This document shows positions 10,285 through 20,055 of a DNA stretch of 64,000 bases, one piece after another. The notes below the pieces were generated by a model, which saw only the letters and a program-made list of their open reading frames with translations, did not search any database and was not told the DNA's origin. Position numbers and translations under genes: made by a program. The stretch comes from Aricia agestis (lineage: Eukaryota; Arthropoda; Insecta; Lepidoptera; Lycaenidae), in the NCBI RefSeq assembly GCF_905147365.1, contig NC_056410.1, forward strand, positions 5,865,501 to 5,929,500, given 5' to 3'. The first letter of the stretch is position 1; each line of letters starts with the position of its first letter.

Positions 10285-11239
10285 TCATAATGCCGAGAGG
10301 TCCTTGATTCATTTCTAAAGACTGAATTCGGGAATTCATGTAGTATCAGAGAAAATAACTCTTAGGAATTTTTAAAAATGATGTCAGACGATGGTATAGA
10401 GAAACTTCTACATAATTTGGTCGGGTTGTCGATGAATTTCTCTGATATAATTTGCGTACAAAACAACTTTATCAAGTCTGTTTATGGACATGTTCCGTTT
10501 AAATGAACTGTTATCAGGGCGATCGCGTCGCTACTGATTGCCAATTTCGCCGAACTCATTCACCTGATAAAATCCTAAGAGTAATATTTTGTCCCTGTCC
10601 CCTTCGTAACGAAGAACTAATTTGACGGGATTAAGTAAATGGGGCCTTTTGGTTTTGACAGTAATTTCGTCCGTTAGAAAGCCATTACCTTAAGTCAAAT
10701 AAGAATTGATGTCCCATCGAGGGCGGGGGATCAGTGTTTATTACTTTCTTTGTTGCGTTTTAATAAAGTGATAGAATTGAGATTTTAATTAAATTTTTGA
10801 TTGGGATAGCTTTCGTTTTGTAAAAGCCAAAACTTCAATTGGATTTTGATTTTTGGGCGTATTTACACACGCGCCCACAAAAATGTTTAATGGCCCAGGC
10901 TCCAAAAGATTTATGTATATGTTTCATGTTAGAATAATATAAATATTTTATGTTCTTATTTTAAAAGTATTTATATTTTACGGCGTTTTGTACAAATAAT
11001 AGTAAAAATGTGTAGTGGTAAACACTGAAACTTATCGTTCTTAAAAGTGTACAAAAGTATTCGCCGAAATATTTTTATATTTCACATAAAACTCCTCACA
11101 AAACTGTGCCTGAAACGTTTAGTTTTATGAAGCCTGGCTCTTTATGGACCTAAAGTTTTTTGACCTCTCACATGAAGTCAATGACATAGAAGATCCAAAA
11201 AAAATAATATGTATGTATATTGTATATAAATTGTACATA
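10285..11239. other. intergenic DNA, nothing recognised
   Basis: No supported gene or repeat. Base composition is somewhat less A/T-rich at 10500-10730 but I see no open frame with a domain. Confidence 0.4.
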
Positions 11240-11482
11240 CAGGGTGTAACAAAAATAAGTGATAACTGATAATACTTTAGGGTATATACGTGTTCCTTGC
11301 AGAAAGTTCACTGTGAAAGTAGCAGCGCTGAAAGACCAACATTTTTTTTCACTTTTGTATGGGAAAACTCGTGACGCTCGTGCCCTTGCCCATAAAAAAT
11401 TTCGTCTTTCAGCGCTGCTACTTTCACAGTGAACTCTCTACAAGGAACGCGTACACACCCTAAAGTATTTTGTTACACACTG
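11240..11482. mobile_element. palindromic MITE, CAGGGTGTAACA family, copy 3
   Basis: Left end CAGGGTGTAACAAAAATAAG, right end TTGTTACACACTG, flanked by TA on both sides. Inner arms share GAAAGTAGCAGCGCTGAAAG and its complement. The right arm lacks about 10 bp (ATCACTTATT) next to its end. The core has CGTGACGCTCGTGCCCTTGC, also seen in copy 5. Confidence 0.78.
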
Positions 11483-12381
11483 TATAACAATAATTGTAAT
11501 ATAGTACAATTATTGCTAATATTGTTTAGGCCCTAATCATTATATTAGATGTATTAAGATTTTTTTCACCTCAATACCAATTCGATTCCACCTAAATTAC
11601 ATGTATAAACAGCGGGTCGCAAAAATTTTTAATTAAGTAGTTTTTTTTTTTTTAAATCCGCTAACTAAACTTATACTAGCTGTAAGTTTTCCTTTGACAT
11701 ACAATTAAATTAAAAATAGCTTAATATTTTTTGAACCCGGGTGAAGCCCCGTGGATAACTATTGTTATATTCTGGCACACGTTACAAAGGACACATACGT
11801 TCATTAATTTGAATAATAACTCGAAAGGTCGACCCTCCCATTGTGGTCTGTAGACACAATACAGGATTTAATTCAATTTTATAGTCGTAAACATCTGGCT
11901 CTGAGGTTCTGGTGTGGTCTATCCTTGTTCACAGCCGAGTAACGTTTCTGCTTGCATATTCGTTAATTGGACATTGATTTATAGTGCTAGATGTTCCTCA
12001 CAAAAGACACCAAAAAAAAATAACTCGTAAGAACATTTTTCCATTGTACTATCAGAGAAATTGATTCGTAGGCAGATGGCGGACCTAAGTAGTTTAGTCG
12101 CAAACCCATCCGACCGATCTCATTCATTACATTGAATAGGGAAGATGCGATATTTTTATTTTTGTGTTTATTTTAAAGAACTCCATGTAAAACGGACCAC
12201 AAGTATATTAAAAAAATTAAAACACTGGAATTTACTGAAAAATATGGGGTATAAAATTGTTAATTTACATTTTGGCGCCAAAACGGATCTATTAAAGTCT
12301 GTATGACGTCACTACTGTTTGACAATAATTATTGACAATGGCCCCAAATGATCAAGTGATACCTCTCAAAAAGTTGTCATG
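11483..12381. other. AT-rich DNA, one possible Helitron remnant
   Basis: At about 11670-11760, ACTAGCTGTAAGTTTTC... followed by GGTGAAGCCCCGTGG resembles decayed Helitron sequence. Otherwise nothing recognised. Confidence 0.35.
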
Positions 12382-12461
12382 CCGCGCGTTCCATTTAGCG
12401 TAAAAACGATCAAAACGCTCAAAGGTATTTTGATCGTTTTTAACGCTAAATGGAACGCGGG
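12382..12461. repeat. short foldback MITE, CGCGTTCCA family, copy 2
   Basis: CGCGTTCCATTTAGCGTAAA is followed by AACGATCAAAA and then its mirror (TTTTGATCGTT, TTTAACGCTAAATGGAACGCG). The arms are about 33 bp with one single-base gap and the loop is only about 10 bp. Related to the copy at 100-160. Confidence 0.65.
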
Positions 12462-13469
12462 GATAGCATGTGTGACGTCACTGAACGCTGATTGGTGTTT
12501 TGAAATCCGTTCCGTTTCAAGTTACGTTTAATAATTTGTATTTTTGTAAAAAACAATATTTTATAAAATATTAACCTAGCAGTGGCCCTTCTTTTATATT
12601 TTTTTAACGTTTTAATAGCAAAATTTTCATAAATATTATATTTGCATGTTCCGTATTGCCATAAGCCACTTACAAAATATTTAATTTTATGAAACTGAAA
12701 ACCATAATATTTTGAATAAAATTTTACTTAAAGCATAAATTGTTTAATATTTCTCTCCTAATCAGGTGTTGTATTCAAATCATTTGAGCATGATTTGCAA
12801 AGTTTAAGTGCTTTTCTTATTATCAGAGATATAATAATATCGTGGAAATAAAAGCCGAGTTACCTTTTTCATACAAATACAATATGTCACGTAAAAATCA
12901 TAGATAAAAACTTTAAAATAAAGCGATTTATGCGCATAAATCGGCCACATTTTTTCGTAACCGTTTTCGAATCGTTTCATATTTGTCCATAGAAATATGT
13001 TTGTTGATTAGGGTTGGCACCTGAGCGGATATCCGGTGTAATCCCGGACAAATGTTGTAAACGTGTCATCTATCGCCGCGCGCTTGTTTGTTTCCATTTT
13101 TCACCTGTCAATACTGATATATATTTCAATATCAATGATAAAGATAGATCTTATTTTACTTTACTGATTGTTTTTGTGACATTCATAATTTGTGATATTT
13201 TTTTGCAGGCGGTAAATCAGAAAAATCTTTAAGTTTTTAGCTAGCACAAAGCGTAAAAACTCTAAAACGACTTTAAACATTTCAATAAATGTAAAAGGAA
13301 AAGTTTGTTAATTTCTTTGTTCACATAAAATAGGCTTTGAAACTATTAGACTTATTTTGGCATAAACAGAGTAGGCTGTTTTAGGAAGGAATATTATATT
13401 ATATACGTTATGTACTTTCAATTACTTAATTAAAATTTAATTTTAATTTTAATTAATTGAAAGTTTTAT
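12462..13469. other. AT-rich intergenic DNA, nothing recognised
   Basis: No supported gene. The 72-codon frame at 13014-13232 has a hydrophobic tail but no domain or repeat relation; I treat it as chance. Confidence 0.4.
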
Positions 13470-13806
13470 ACGTGGGAGAGCCATGCTTCGGCACGAATGG
13501 GCCGGCTCGACCGGAGAAATACCACATTCTCACAGAAAACCAGCGTGAAACAGCGCTTGCGCTGTGTTTCGCCGAGTGAGTGAGTTTACCGGAGGCCCAA
13601 TCCCCTACCCTATTCCCTTCCCTACACTCCCCTATTCCCTTCCCTTCCCTTCCCATCCCTACCCTCCCCTATTACCCTATTCCCTCTTAAAAGGCCGGCA
13701 ACGCACCTGCAGCTCTTCTGATGCTGCCAGTGTCCATGGGCGAAGGGAGTTGCTTTCCATCAGGCGATCCGTTTGCTCGTTTGCCCCTTATTTCATAAAA
13801 AAAAAA
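13470..13806 (+). mobile_element. SINE-like poly(A)-tailed element, copy 3
   Basis: Same head, core and tail as 387-737; ends in TTTCAT plus an A run. The pyrimidine tract here is unfolded (CCCTATTCCC / CCCTTCCCTT repeats without the inverted arm), which shows that the hairpin in copies 1 and 2 is a later change or a subfamily trait. Confidence 0.78.
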
Positions 13807-14196
13807 TTACGAATCCCTCCGTGTCATTTGGCCGTACAGAGACGCGGAAAACATGTGATTGTTTAAAATTAGCTTTACTTCTATAGTAATTATTAAGCTT
13901 ATAACACTTTCCACAACTTACACGACGCCAAGATGCAAAACTTGTCAAGAAAACAGCAATATAAGCCACACGAACGTCGTGCCTCGGCACAAGTTAGCGC
14001 AGATAATGTCGTTAATAACATCAAACGCAGATTACATCGAGGCTAATGGACATACCTAAATGGAAACCGAATTATTGGGAGCTAAATTATGAAACAGATG
14101 TGGATAACAGTTATGTGGATGTTAAATATAGGTTCATACAGGGTGCGAGATAAAATACGTAGGTAAAATTCATTATTAATTAATATTAATGTTTTT
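13807..14196. other. intergenic DNA, nothing recognised
   Basis: Overlapping 65-66-codon frames on both strands (13793-13990, 13859-14059) have no recognisable domain. Confidence 0.35.
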
Positions 14197-14653
14197 TAGG
14201 GTTCCGTACCCAAAGGGTAAAAACGGTATTACTAAGACTTCAATGTCTATCTGTCTGTCCGTCTGTCTGTCTGTAAGTCTCCAGGCTGTAACTCAAGAAC
14301 CGCTATAGCTAAATTTCTGAAATTTTCACAGATTGTTTATATCTGTTACCGCTATAACAAGAAATACTAAAAACAAAATAAAATTAATATTTAACGGGGG
14401 CTCCCAAACAACAAACGTGATTTTTTTGCTATTTTTTGCTCGATATCAATAACTGCAACACATAGGCACTTGAAAATATTGACTAAATACACAGTTATAT
14501 TTGTACTTTAATAATCAATAATAAAATTTAAATAAATTAAATAATTAAGGGGGGCTCCCATACAAAAAAACACAATTTTCAGCCTATTTTTGCTCGGTTG
14601 AGGTACGGAACCCTTCGTGCGCGAGTTTAACTCGCACTTGGCCGATTTTTTTT
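14197..14653 (+). repeat. GGGTTCCGTA...CACTTGGCCG repeat, copy 1
   Basis: Starts TTAGGGTTCCGTACCCAAAG and ends CGAGTTTAACTCGCACTTGG then CCGATTTTT. It contains a CTGT/CCGT microsatellite and two GGGGGCTCCCA motifs. Related copies are at 37971-38502 (minus) and 55900-56476 (plus). This end-to-end pattern is very common in Lepidoptera; I cannot give a secure family name. Confidence 0.7.
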
Positions 14654-14700
14654 ATACCCGACTACGATGTTAAGTCAGAGGAAAGTGTTTATATCCAGAC

Positions 14701-14907
14701 TCATATTATAAATGCGAAAGTGTGCCTGTCTTTCTGTCTGTCCGTCAGTCTGTCTGTCTGTTTATCTATTCACGCCCAAACTGCTGAACCGATTTTGCTG
14801 AAATTTGGACTATGAGTCCCGGGACATAGGATACTTTTTATTCCGGAAATGTACGGTTCCCGCGCGATAAACAAATTTTCGCGCAACGGAGTTGCAGGCG
14901 TCATCTA
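14701..14907 (+). mobile_element. non-autonomous Helitron, ATTATAAA-GCGAAAG type
   Basis: TCATATTATAAATGCGAAAG at the start, CTGTCTGT microsatellite, GAACCGATTTTGCTGAAATT in the body, and GTTGCAGGCGTCATCTAG before T at the end. The first base is preceded by C instead of A. No ORF. Confidence 0.65.
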
Positions 14908-14934
14908 GTAATATTATAAATAGCTATCCTACTA

Positions 14935-15094
14935 TCCTACCTAATATTATAAAGGCGAAAGTTTGTTTGGATGTATAGATGTATGGATGTGTGGATGTAT
15001 GGATGTTTGTTACTCTTTCACGCAAAAACTACTGAACGGATTTTAATGAAACTTTACAATAATATAGCTTATACATCAGAATAACACATAGGCT
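14935..15094 (+). mobile_element. truncated Helitron, ATTATAAA-GCGAAAG type
   Basis: Begins TCCTACCTAATATTATAAAG with GCGAAAGTTTGTTTGGATGT, a well-known lepidopteran Helitron start, but runs into the ACCGACTTCC repeat at about 15100 before any CTAG end. Either truncated or interrupted by that repeat. Confidence 0.6.
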
Positions 15095-15596
15095 ACAATT
15101 TTAACCGACTTCCAAAATGGGGGAGGTGTTATGTTCGTTTTCTTATGTTCAACGATTACTCCGCCGTTTGTTAACCGATTTTCAAAATTTTTTTTTCGTA
15201 TGTAGGGTATCATCCCAATTTGGTATTATATTCACAAAAGTGGTGATCTGATGAAGGATCCATAAATAATCGAGGGAACTCCTCAAAATTTGGTCGGTTC
15301 GGTTTCGTGAGAAGTATTCTAAGCATATGCTACAAACAAGTAAGATTTTGCACCAAGGTATACCTGGTATACGGTGGTTCGGAAGGTGCTGAGAGAACTC
15401 CTGATTCTTTATAGATACAAGTTTGGGAGTTTCGGCGTTGTTTTAAGAACGGAAAGCATATGCTAATATGCAAATTACATTCATCATCATCATCATCACT
15501 ACCATAATATTATACCATGCATCGTCCCATGATTATGAGCCTTTTCATAGTCTTTTAGATCGAGGCTCGAGTTTGTCAAGCGATAATTTAATAAAA
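15095..15596 (+). repeat. ACCGACTTCC repeat, long copy
   Basis: Starts TTTTAACCGACTTCCAAAAT and reads through GTTAACCGATTTTCAAAATT, GGTGATCTGATGAAGGATCC, the ATACCTGGTATAC block and GAGTTTGTCAAGCGATAATT. The last 250 bp equal 2838-3062. Inverted relatives lie at 34960-35290 and 35323-35758. No long ORF; probably a LINE-derived or Helitron-carried repeat. Confidence 0.6.
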
Positions 15597-16095
15597 TCTA
15601 TAGGTACTTAATATTATAAACCTGGTGCCTTACTCCCGAAACTGATATCGATTTCGATTTTGGATTTCAACGGTTTTTTGACATTTTTTAGACATATTTT
15701 AGATGTCTAAAATGTCAAAAAACCGTTGAAATCGAAAATCGAAATCGATATCAATTTCGGGAGTAAGGCACCAGTATGTTTGCTTGAATGCGCTAATCTC
15801 AGGAACTACAAGTCCTCATTATCGAGTATCTCATTTATCGAGTAAGGCTATATTATATTATATTATCACGCTAAGACTAATACGACCGAAGAAACTCAGG
15901 AAAATGTGGTAAAAACGGGGAAAATATTAGAAAGGGTTTATCTCACGAACTACTGGAGCAATTTTTATAGCAATATTTGGCACTAATATAGGAGTATACC
16001 ACGTGAAAAGAGTATTTATAGCTATTTTTATTCGAAAATGTACGGTTTCTGTGAAATTCCTAATTTACGCGGGCGAAGCCGCGCGGGACATCTAG
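15597..16095 (+). mobile_element. non-autonomous Helitron, ATTATAAA type, copy 2 (with foldback inside)
   Basis: Starts TCTATAGGTACTTAATATTA and ends CGCGCGGGACATCTAG before T, matching 3063-3307. It is longer because a 151-bp palindrome sits at 15623-15773 and about 100 bp more lies in its middle (AAGAAACTCAGG to AGTATACCACG). Confidence 0.7.
15623..15773. mobile_element. near-perfect foldback element inside a Helitron
   Basis: TGGTGCCTTACTCCCGAAAC at the left and the mirror TTTCGGGAGTAAGGCACCA at the right pair along almost the whole 151 bp. The centre is TTTTAGACATATTTTAGATGTCTAAAA, so the loop is only a few bases. Compared with the empty copy at 3091-3097 it replaces about six bases (TGAAGA), so no clean target duplication is seen. 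Confidence 0.7.
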
Positions 16096-17309
16096 TATAA
16101 AATATGTGAGTCCCACTCAGTACATAACTGGGCAGGTATTCAGCCGGCCGCAGCCGCAACGCGCGGCTGGAATGATCAAACAAGCGAATTCGAATTACGA
16201 ACACTCCCACTCGATTCCAGAATATTCCGTAAAATATGATTAGTGAAGACGTCGTTCTCCTTTTTTTAGTTGCCCGATTTGAATGTCACACGTGTGACTT
16301 TAGGAGAGGGGGCCAGGCAATGAGGGGTCATTGCTTATCTCAGAACCAACTAGCAACAGACTAGTTATAGCCACGATTAAACTACCATGGTCTTAACCAG
16401 ACCAGTAGCTCAGACCCTTTCGAAAAAAAAATCCTTTTTTTTTTTTTGGTTGTCGGCTATTTAACCATTGCCAAGTAAAATGGCGGGAAACTCGTAAAAA
16501 GTTTACGAAATAAAACATCGTTTTTCGAAAGTCTAGTAAAAGTCTAAAAAAGTAAAGTAAACGAATCAAGTCAGCTGTTTTAGTTGAGTGGTAAACCCTT
16601 TATTAAAACTTCTTGAAGTTATATTACTGGTCTACAGTTGTCCACGATAACGAATATTAAATGGTTTATATTCTATCAACATTACACATTAAAAACCGAA
16701 ATAACACAAAAGGGAAAAATACAAAAACACGTCACTCTTTCAGATGGCCCCCAAAACTCGCATTCTTCTTTTTAAATAATATAGACGAGATACTATAAAC
16801 TCTGTCTACTCCATTTGGAGCACATTTAATTGCGATGGATAATATGTTAAAATGTCTGTAGGGCACGTGATCTGATCAAAAAATCGTAAGACGGATACCG
16901 CTAGCGGGGTAGAAGAGGATTTATTACCCTATTACATCCTACCGACACCATAAATTAATCGATAAAATCGAATCGAAATACCTACTATAAAATTAATTGT
17001 TTATAATACAAACCAGTGCATTAATCAAACAAAATATACTTGTACTTTGCAAGTTGTATAGCAGAATATTTAATTTTAAAATATCGCGTTTATTAAATAC
17101 TTGGTTAGTCGTAGCCACCTCTAAACTGACTCGGTACAGTCTTTGTGTCAAATCGTAAGATACTTTATCCACTCGGACTTCGGCTTCTTGCCAAGTACAA
17201 TTGAACCCAAGCCTTTCTAAGTGAAGAGAGTTTATTGAACAAAAATGTTAATATTGTACTTGGTATAGTTAATTTTAAATAATATTTCAGAATATGCGAA
17301 GTAAAAATT
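16096..17309. other. intergenic DNA, nothing recognised
   Basis: AT-rich, with a T run at about 16431-16446. No gene or repeat that I can support. Confidence 0.4.
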
Positions 17310-18017
17310 TAGAAATATTTGATACTATATTGTAAATATACGAAAATTTATTATATAAAAAAAGCTTCGAATAATAAAAACTAAGGTTGACGTGGGAGAT
17401 CCATGCTTCGGCACGAATGGGCCGGCTCGACCGGAGAAATACCGCGTCCTCACAGAAAACCGGCGTGAAACAGCGCTTCCACTGTGTTTCGCCGAGTGAG
17501 TGAGTTTACCGGAGGCCCAATCCCCTACCCTTTTCCTTTCCCTACCCTCCCCTATCTTCTTCCGTACCCTCCTCTATTTCCTTCCGTACCCTCCCCTATT
17601 CCCTTCCCTACCCTCCCCTATTACCCCTTAAAAGGCCGGCAACGCACCTGCAGCTCTTCTGATGCTGCGAGTGTCCATGGGCGACGGAAGTTGCTTTCCA
17701 TCAGGTGACCCGTTTGCTCGTTTGCCCCCTTATTTCATAAAAAAAAAGGTAACTCCCATGCTTCAACCGTTTTTTCGCACACTATAAAATATGGCAATCT
17801 GGCAATAGCAACGAAACGATAACACTCAATTTTACGAAATAAAGCCGTTGATATTAATTGTTATTTCTATATTCACTCAAAATTCATGCATAGAGTATGC
17901 ATGTGGTTGGGTCAAATTTTGTAGACTCATGGAAAAAAAAAACTTAGTTTTTATTATTCGAAGCTTTTTTTATATTATATTTTTCGTATATTTACAATAT
18001 AGTATCAAATATTTCTA
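17310..18017. mobile_element. foldback element with about 75-bp arms, carrying a SINE
   Basis: The left arm 17310-17385 (TAGAAATATTTGATACTATA ... AAAGCTTCGAATAATAAAAA) is the reverse complement of the right arm 17943-18017 with few differences. The loop holds a SINE-like copy (17390-17746) that starts 4 bp inside the left arm, plus about 196 bp of unique DNA. An open frame at 17848-18210 crosses the right arm and is not convincing as a gene. Confidence 0.6.
17390..17746 (+). mobile_element. SINE-like poly(A)-tailed element, copy 4
   Basis: Head ACGTGGGAGATCCATGCTTC, tail TTTCATAAAAAAAA. The pyrimidine tract has a distinct CTTCCGTACCCTCC variant repeated twice. Possible short flank duplication AAGGT on both sides, not certain. 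Confidence 0.75.
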
Positions 18018-19030
18018 TCATAATCGGTTCAGTGGCTTTAATGCAAATGCATGCGTAATACACATTAAGCATGCATTTGCATTAAACACAAATGATTATC
18101 TCCATGTCTTTAGCATTTTTCGAACAATAGTGCTCAAGGAACCCAATAAAATAGCAGTGAGTAAATTAAAACTTAGAAAGTCCCAACAAAAGATATCTAT
18201 TAGGGATTAGGGCGCGTCCGCCGCAGACGACACTTCATTATCTAGTGATTTATGTGTTCTCCACTCTGATACACTTTTAATCTCGATGCTGAATGCTGAT
18301 ACATCACTGATTCTATTTACTGGAACATTTTATAAAGACTTATAAATTTTCGGTGATAATCTCGATTATTTTATTTTTATTTATTTGGAAAACATACTGT
18401 GTTTATTTAATTTATAGAAGGCTGTATAAAATCTATACACCATTTACACGTTTCCAAATTTACATAATGATGGATAATCGTGGCCGGTAAAAAAGGTGGC
18501 GTGAAATGGAGGCATGCTGGCCAGAGGTCACAATCGGTTCAACGTTTGAAATGGTAACAGACAGACAGATAGACACACAAATACACTTTCGCAATTATAA
18601 TATTCGTATGGAATCAAAGGTCATGTTAGGAATGATAAAGCGACAAATCAGCTGTAGTTCGATTTCAGCATCCCAGATGTTTCTTGCTGCAAGCTAAGGG
18701 TTTCTAGTGGACAACAGGTCGTAAAAGCCAAGCTGTGTATGAGTGCACGGGTTAGGACGTAGCGGGATCGCCGGGCCGACTCGCCTTTGAATCATAAATG
18801 ACGTCTAAAAGCTTCAGCCCTCGACTCTAATTCGATCCGAGCTGTCCCGCGGCGCTCCGCGTTTTGTGTCTACATGTTGACTGTACGAATAAAATTCAAG
18901 TGTCTATTTGTGGCATCGTTGTGACAGTTCTTCAATTTAGACTGTATTGTTTTAATAAGTTCGTAGCTCAGTTATTTGGTAGCAAAATTGGCCCTGGTTG
19001 TGGTATAATATTACCTACATTGTTATTATT
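18018..19030. other. intergenic DNA with one perfect palindrome
   Basis: TAATGCAAATGCATGC at about 18039 is repeated inverted (GCATGCATTTGCATTA, ending about 18085) around a 14-bp centre. Each arm contains the octamer ATGCAAAT, the POU/Oct consensus, but no function can be claimed. The GC-richer patch 18740-18870 (GCGGGATCGCCGGGCCGACT) shows no open frame or homology that I recognise. Confidence 0.4.
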
Positions 19031-19356
19031 ATGTTAAGAGCGTAGCCGCATAGCTCCATTCATTGTATTGCGACTGCGCTGGCGATGTGACTCTTTTTAC
19101 AAAATAAGGGAACAAATGTAATGTTACTGAGTATTATTATATTTTATAGGAATTATAATGTGCACTTAAAATTATGCACTTAAAATATTTGGCAATTTCC
19201 GGTACCTTTATAAACTATTTAACATGATTCTAAAAATTGATTAATATTGTTATTATTTATATTAAAATGTATAATATTTTATGAGATATTTGGAATATTT
19301 TAATTTATAATTTGTAATAAGTATAATGATTTTCTTGAACAGGAAACTGCTCTTCT

Positions 19357-19379
19357 ATTGGTCAAATATTTTGACCAAT
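19357..19379. promoter_or_regulatory. palindromic pair of CCAAT boxes in U3
   Basis: ATTGGTCAAATATTTTGACC followed by AAT is a perfect 23-bp palindrome with CCAAT/ATTGG at its two ends, about 75-100 bp upstream of the initiator-like TCATTC. The position fits a promoter element of the NF-Y binding type; function is inference. Confidence 0.4.
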
Positions 19380-19453
19380 CAGGAGCAACCGCCATTTTAG
19401 GTGGTCGAAGTAGAGGGGAAAATAGAGGGAGAGCAGAGTCCTTCTCAAGAGAT

Positions 19454-19497
19454 TCATTCTGTGTTGTGTTTTGGTTCAGTGAAGTGATCCTAATAAA
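19454..19497 (+). promoter_or_regulatory. initiator and poly(A) signal of the family 2 LTR
   Basis: TCATTC (19454-19459) fits the arthropod initiator TCAKTY. I see no TATA box 30 bp upstream. AATAAA at 19492 would end the R region shortly after. The first in-frame Gag ATG lies 92 nt after the presumed start. Confidence 0.4.
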
Positions 19498-19568
19498 ATT
19501 AGTGTGTGTTCATCTTGTTGTTTTATTATAAAATATAACAAGGAATAATGGAAGAAGTTAGCAATTTT

Positions 19569-19581
19569 CAGAAGCGGGACG
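19569..19581 (+). promoter_or_regulatory. possible tRNA-Leu-type primer binding site, family 2
   Basis: TCAGAAGCGGGAC closely resembles the primer site of family 1 (TCAGAAGTGGGAT), which matches a tRNA-Leu acceptor arm. Here it lies inside the predicted first Gag exon, so the same bases would encode part of the Gag N-terminus (FQKRDD). Confidence 0.4.
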
Positions 19582-19588
19582 ATAACAC

Positions 19589-20055
19589 GTAAGTAATGTT
19601 TTTATAGCTATAAGCCTGTTTTCATATTTATTTTATTATAAAAATATAAAATATATTAAAAAAATTTAAATATCTTATGACAATGTTTTAGAATGTTTTA
19701 GCATTATTTGGTCATCTTTAATGATGGGAAAATGTTCAAATTTAATTAAATAATTTGTGATTGCTATTATTATTATTATAATTTACAACATAATTATTAT
19801 TTACAATAATGTCTTTACCCTCACGTTTAAATTTGTTATTTAAAATGTTCATATGAATTCTTTATTCGCGATTGATCAATAAACAAGGTTTAATTAGTGA
19901 TAAATGTAAATTTACCAGTTAAATGAAACAATAAATATAGCAAATCATTATGTATTAATTGCTGATTTTATTTTAATTTTAATATTCTTAAATGCAGACA
20001 CTTATTACATCTATTTACTTGAGCAGTTTATGTCGGCATAAATTTCCCATTTCAG
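19589..20055 (+). other. predicted intron in family 2 gag
   Basis: Starts GTAAGTAATG, ends CCCATTTCAG, very A/T-rich. Splicing joins phase 2 to phase 2 without changing the downstream frame, and the Arg/Ser-rich character begins directly after the junction. The upstream frame of exon 2 would otherwise lack an ATG. Confidence 0.55.

Larger units (their letters stand above)
19031..19540 (+). repeat. putative 5' LTR of family 2 element
   Basis: Candidate ends are TGTTA (19031) and TAACA (19540), a TG...CA type inverted pair. Inside are an initiator-like TCATTC at 19454-19459 and AATAAA at 19492-19497, in U3-R-U5 order. No second copy is present after the pol gene, so the LTR is inferred from internal signals only. 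If the tRNA-Leu-like site at 19569 is the primer site, the LTR would instead end near 19568. Confidence 0.45.

Noticed and set aside
17848..18210. 120-codon open frame
   Set aside because: It crosses the right arm of a foldback element, is hydrophobic A/T-rich translation, and has no recognisable domain.
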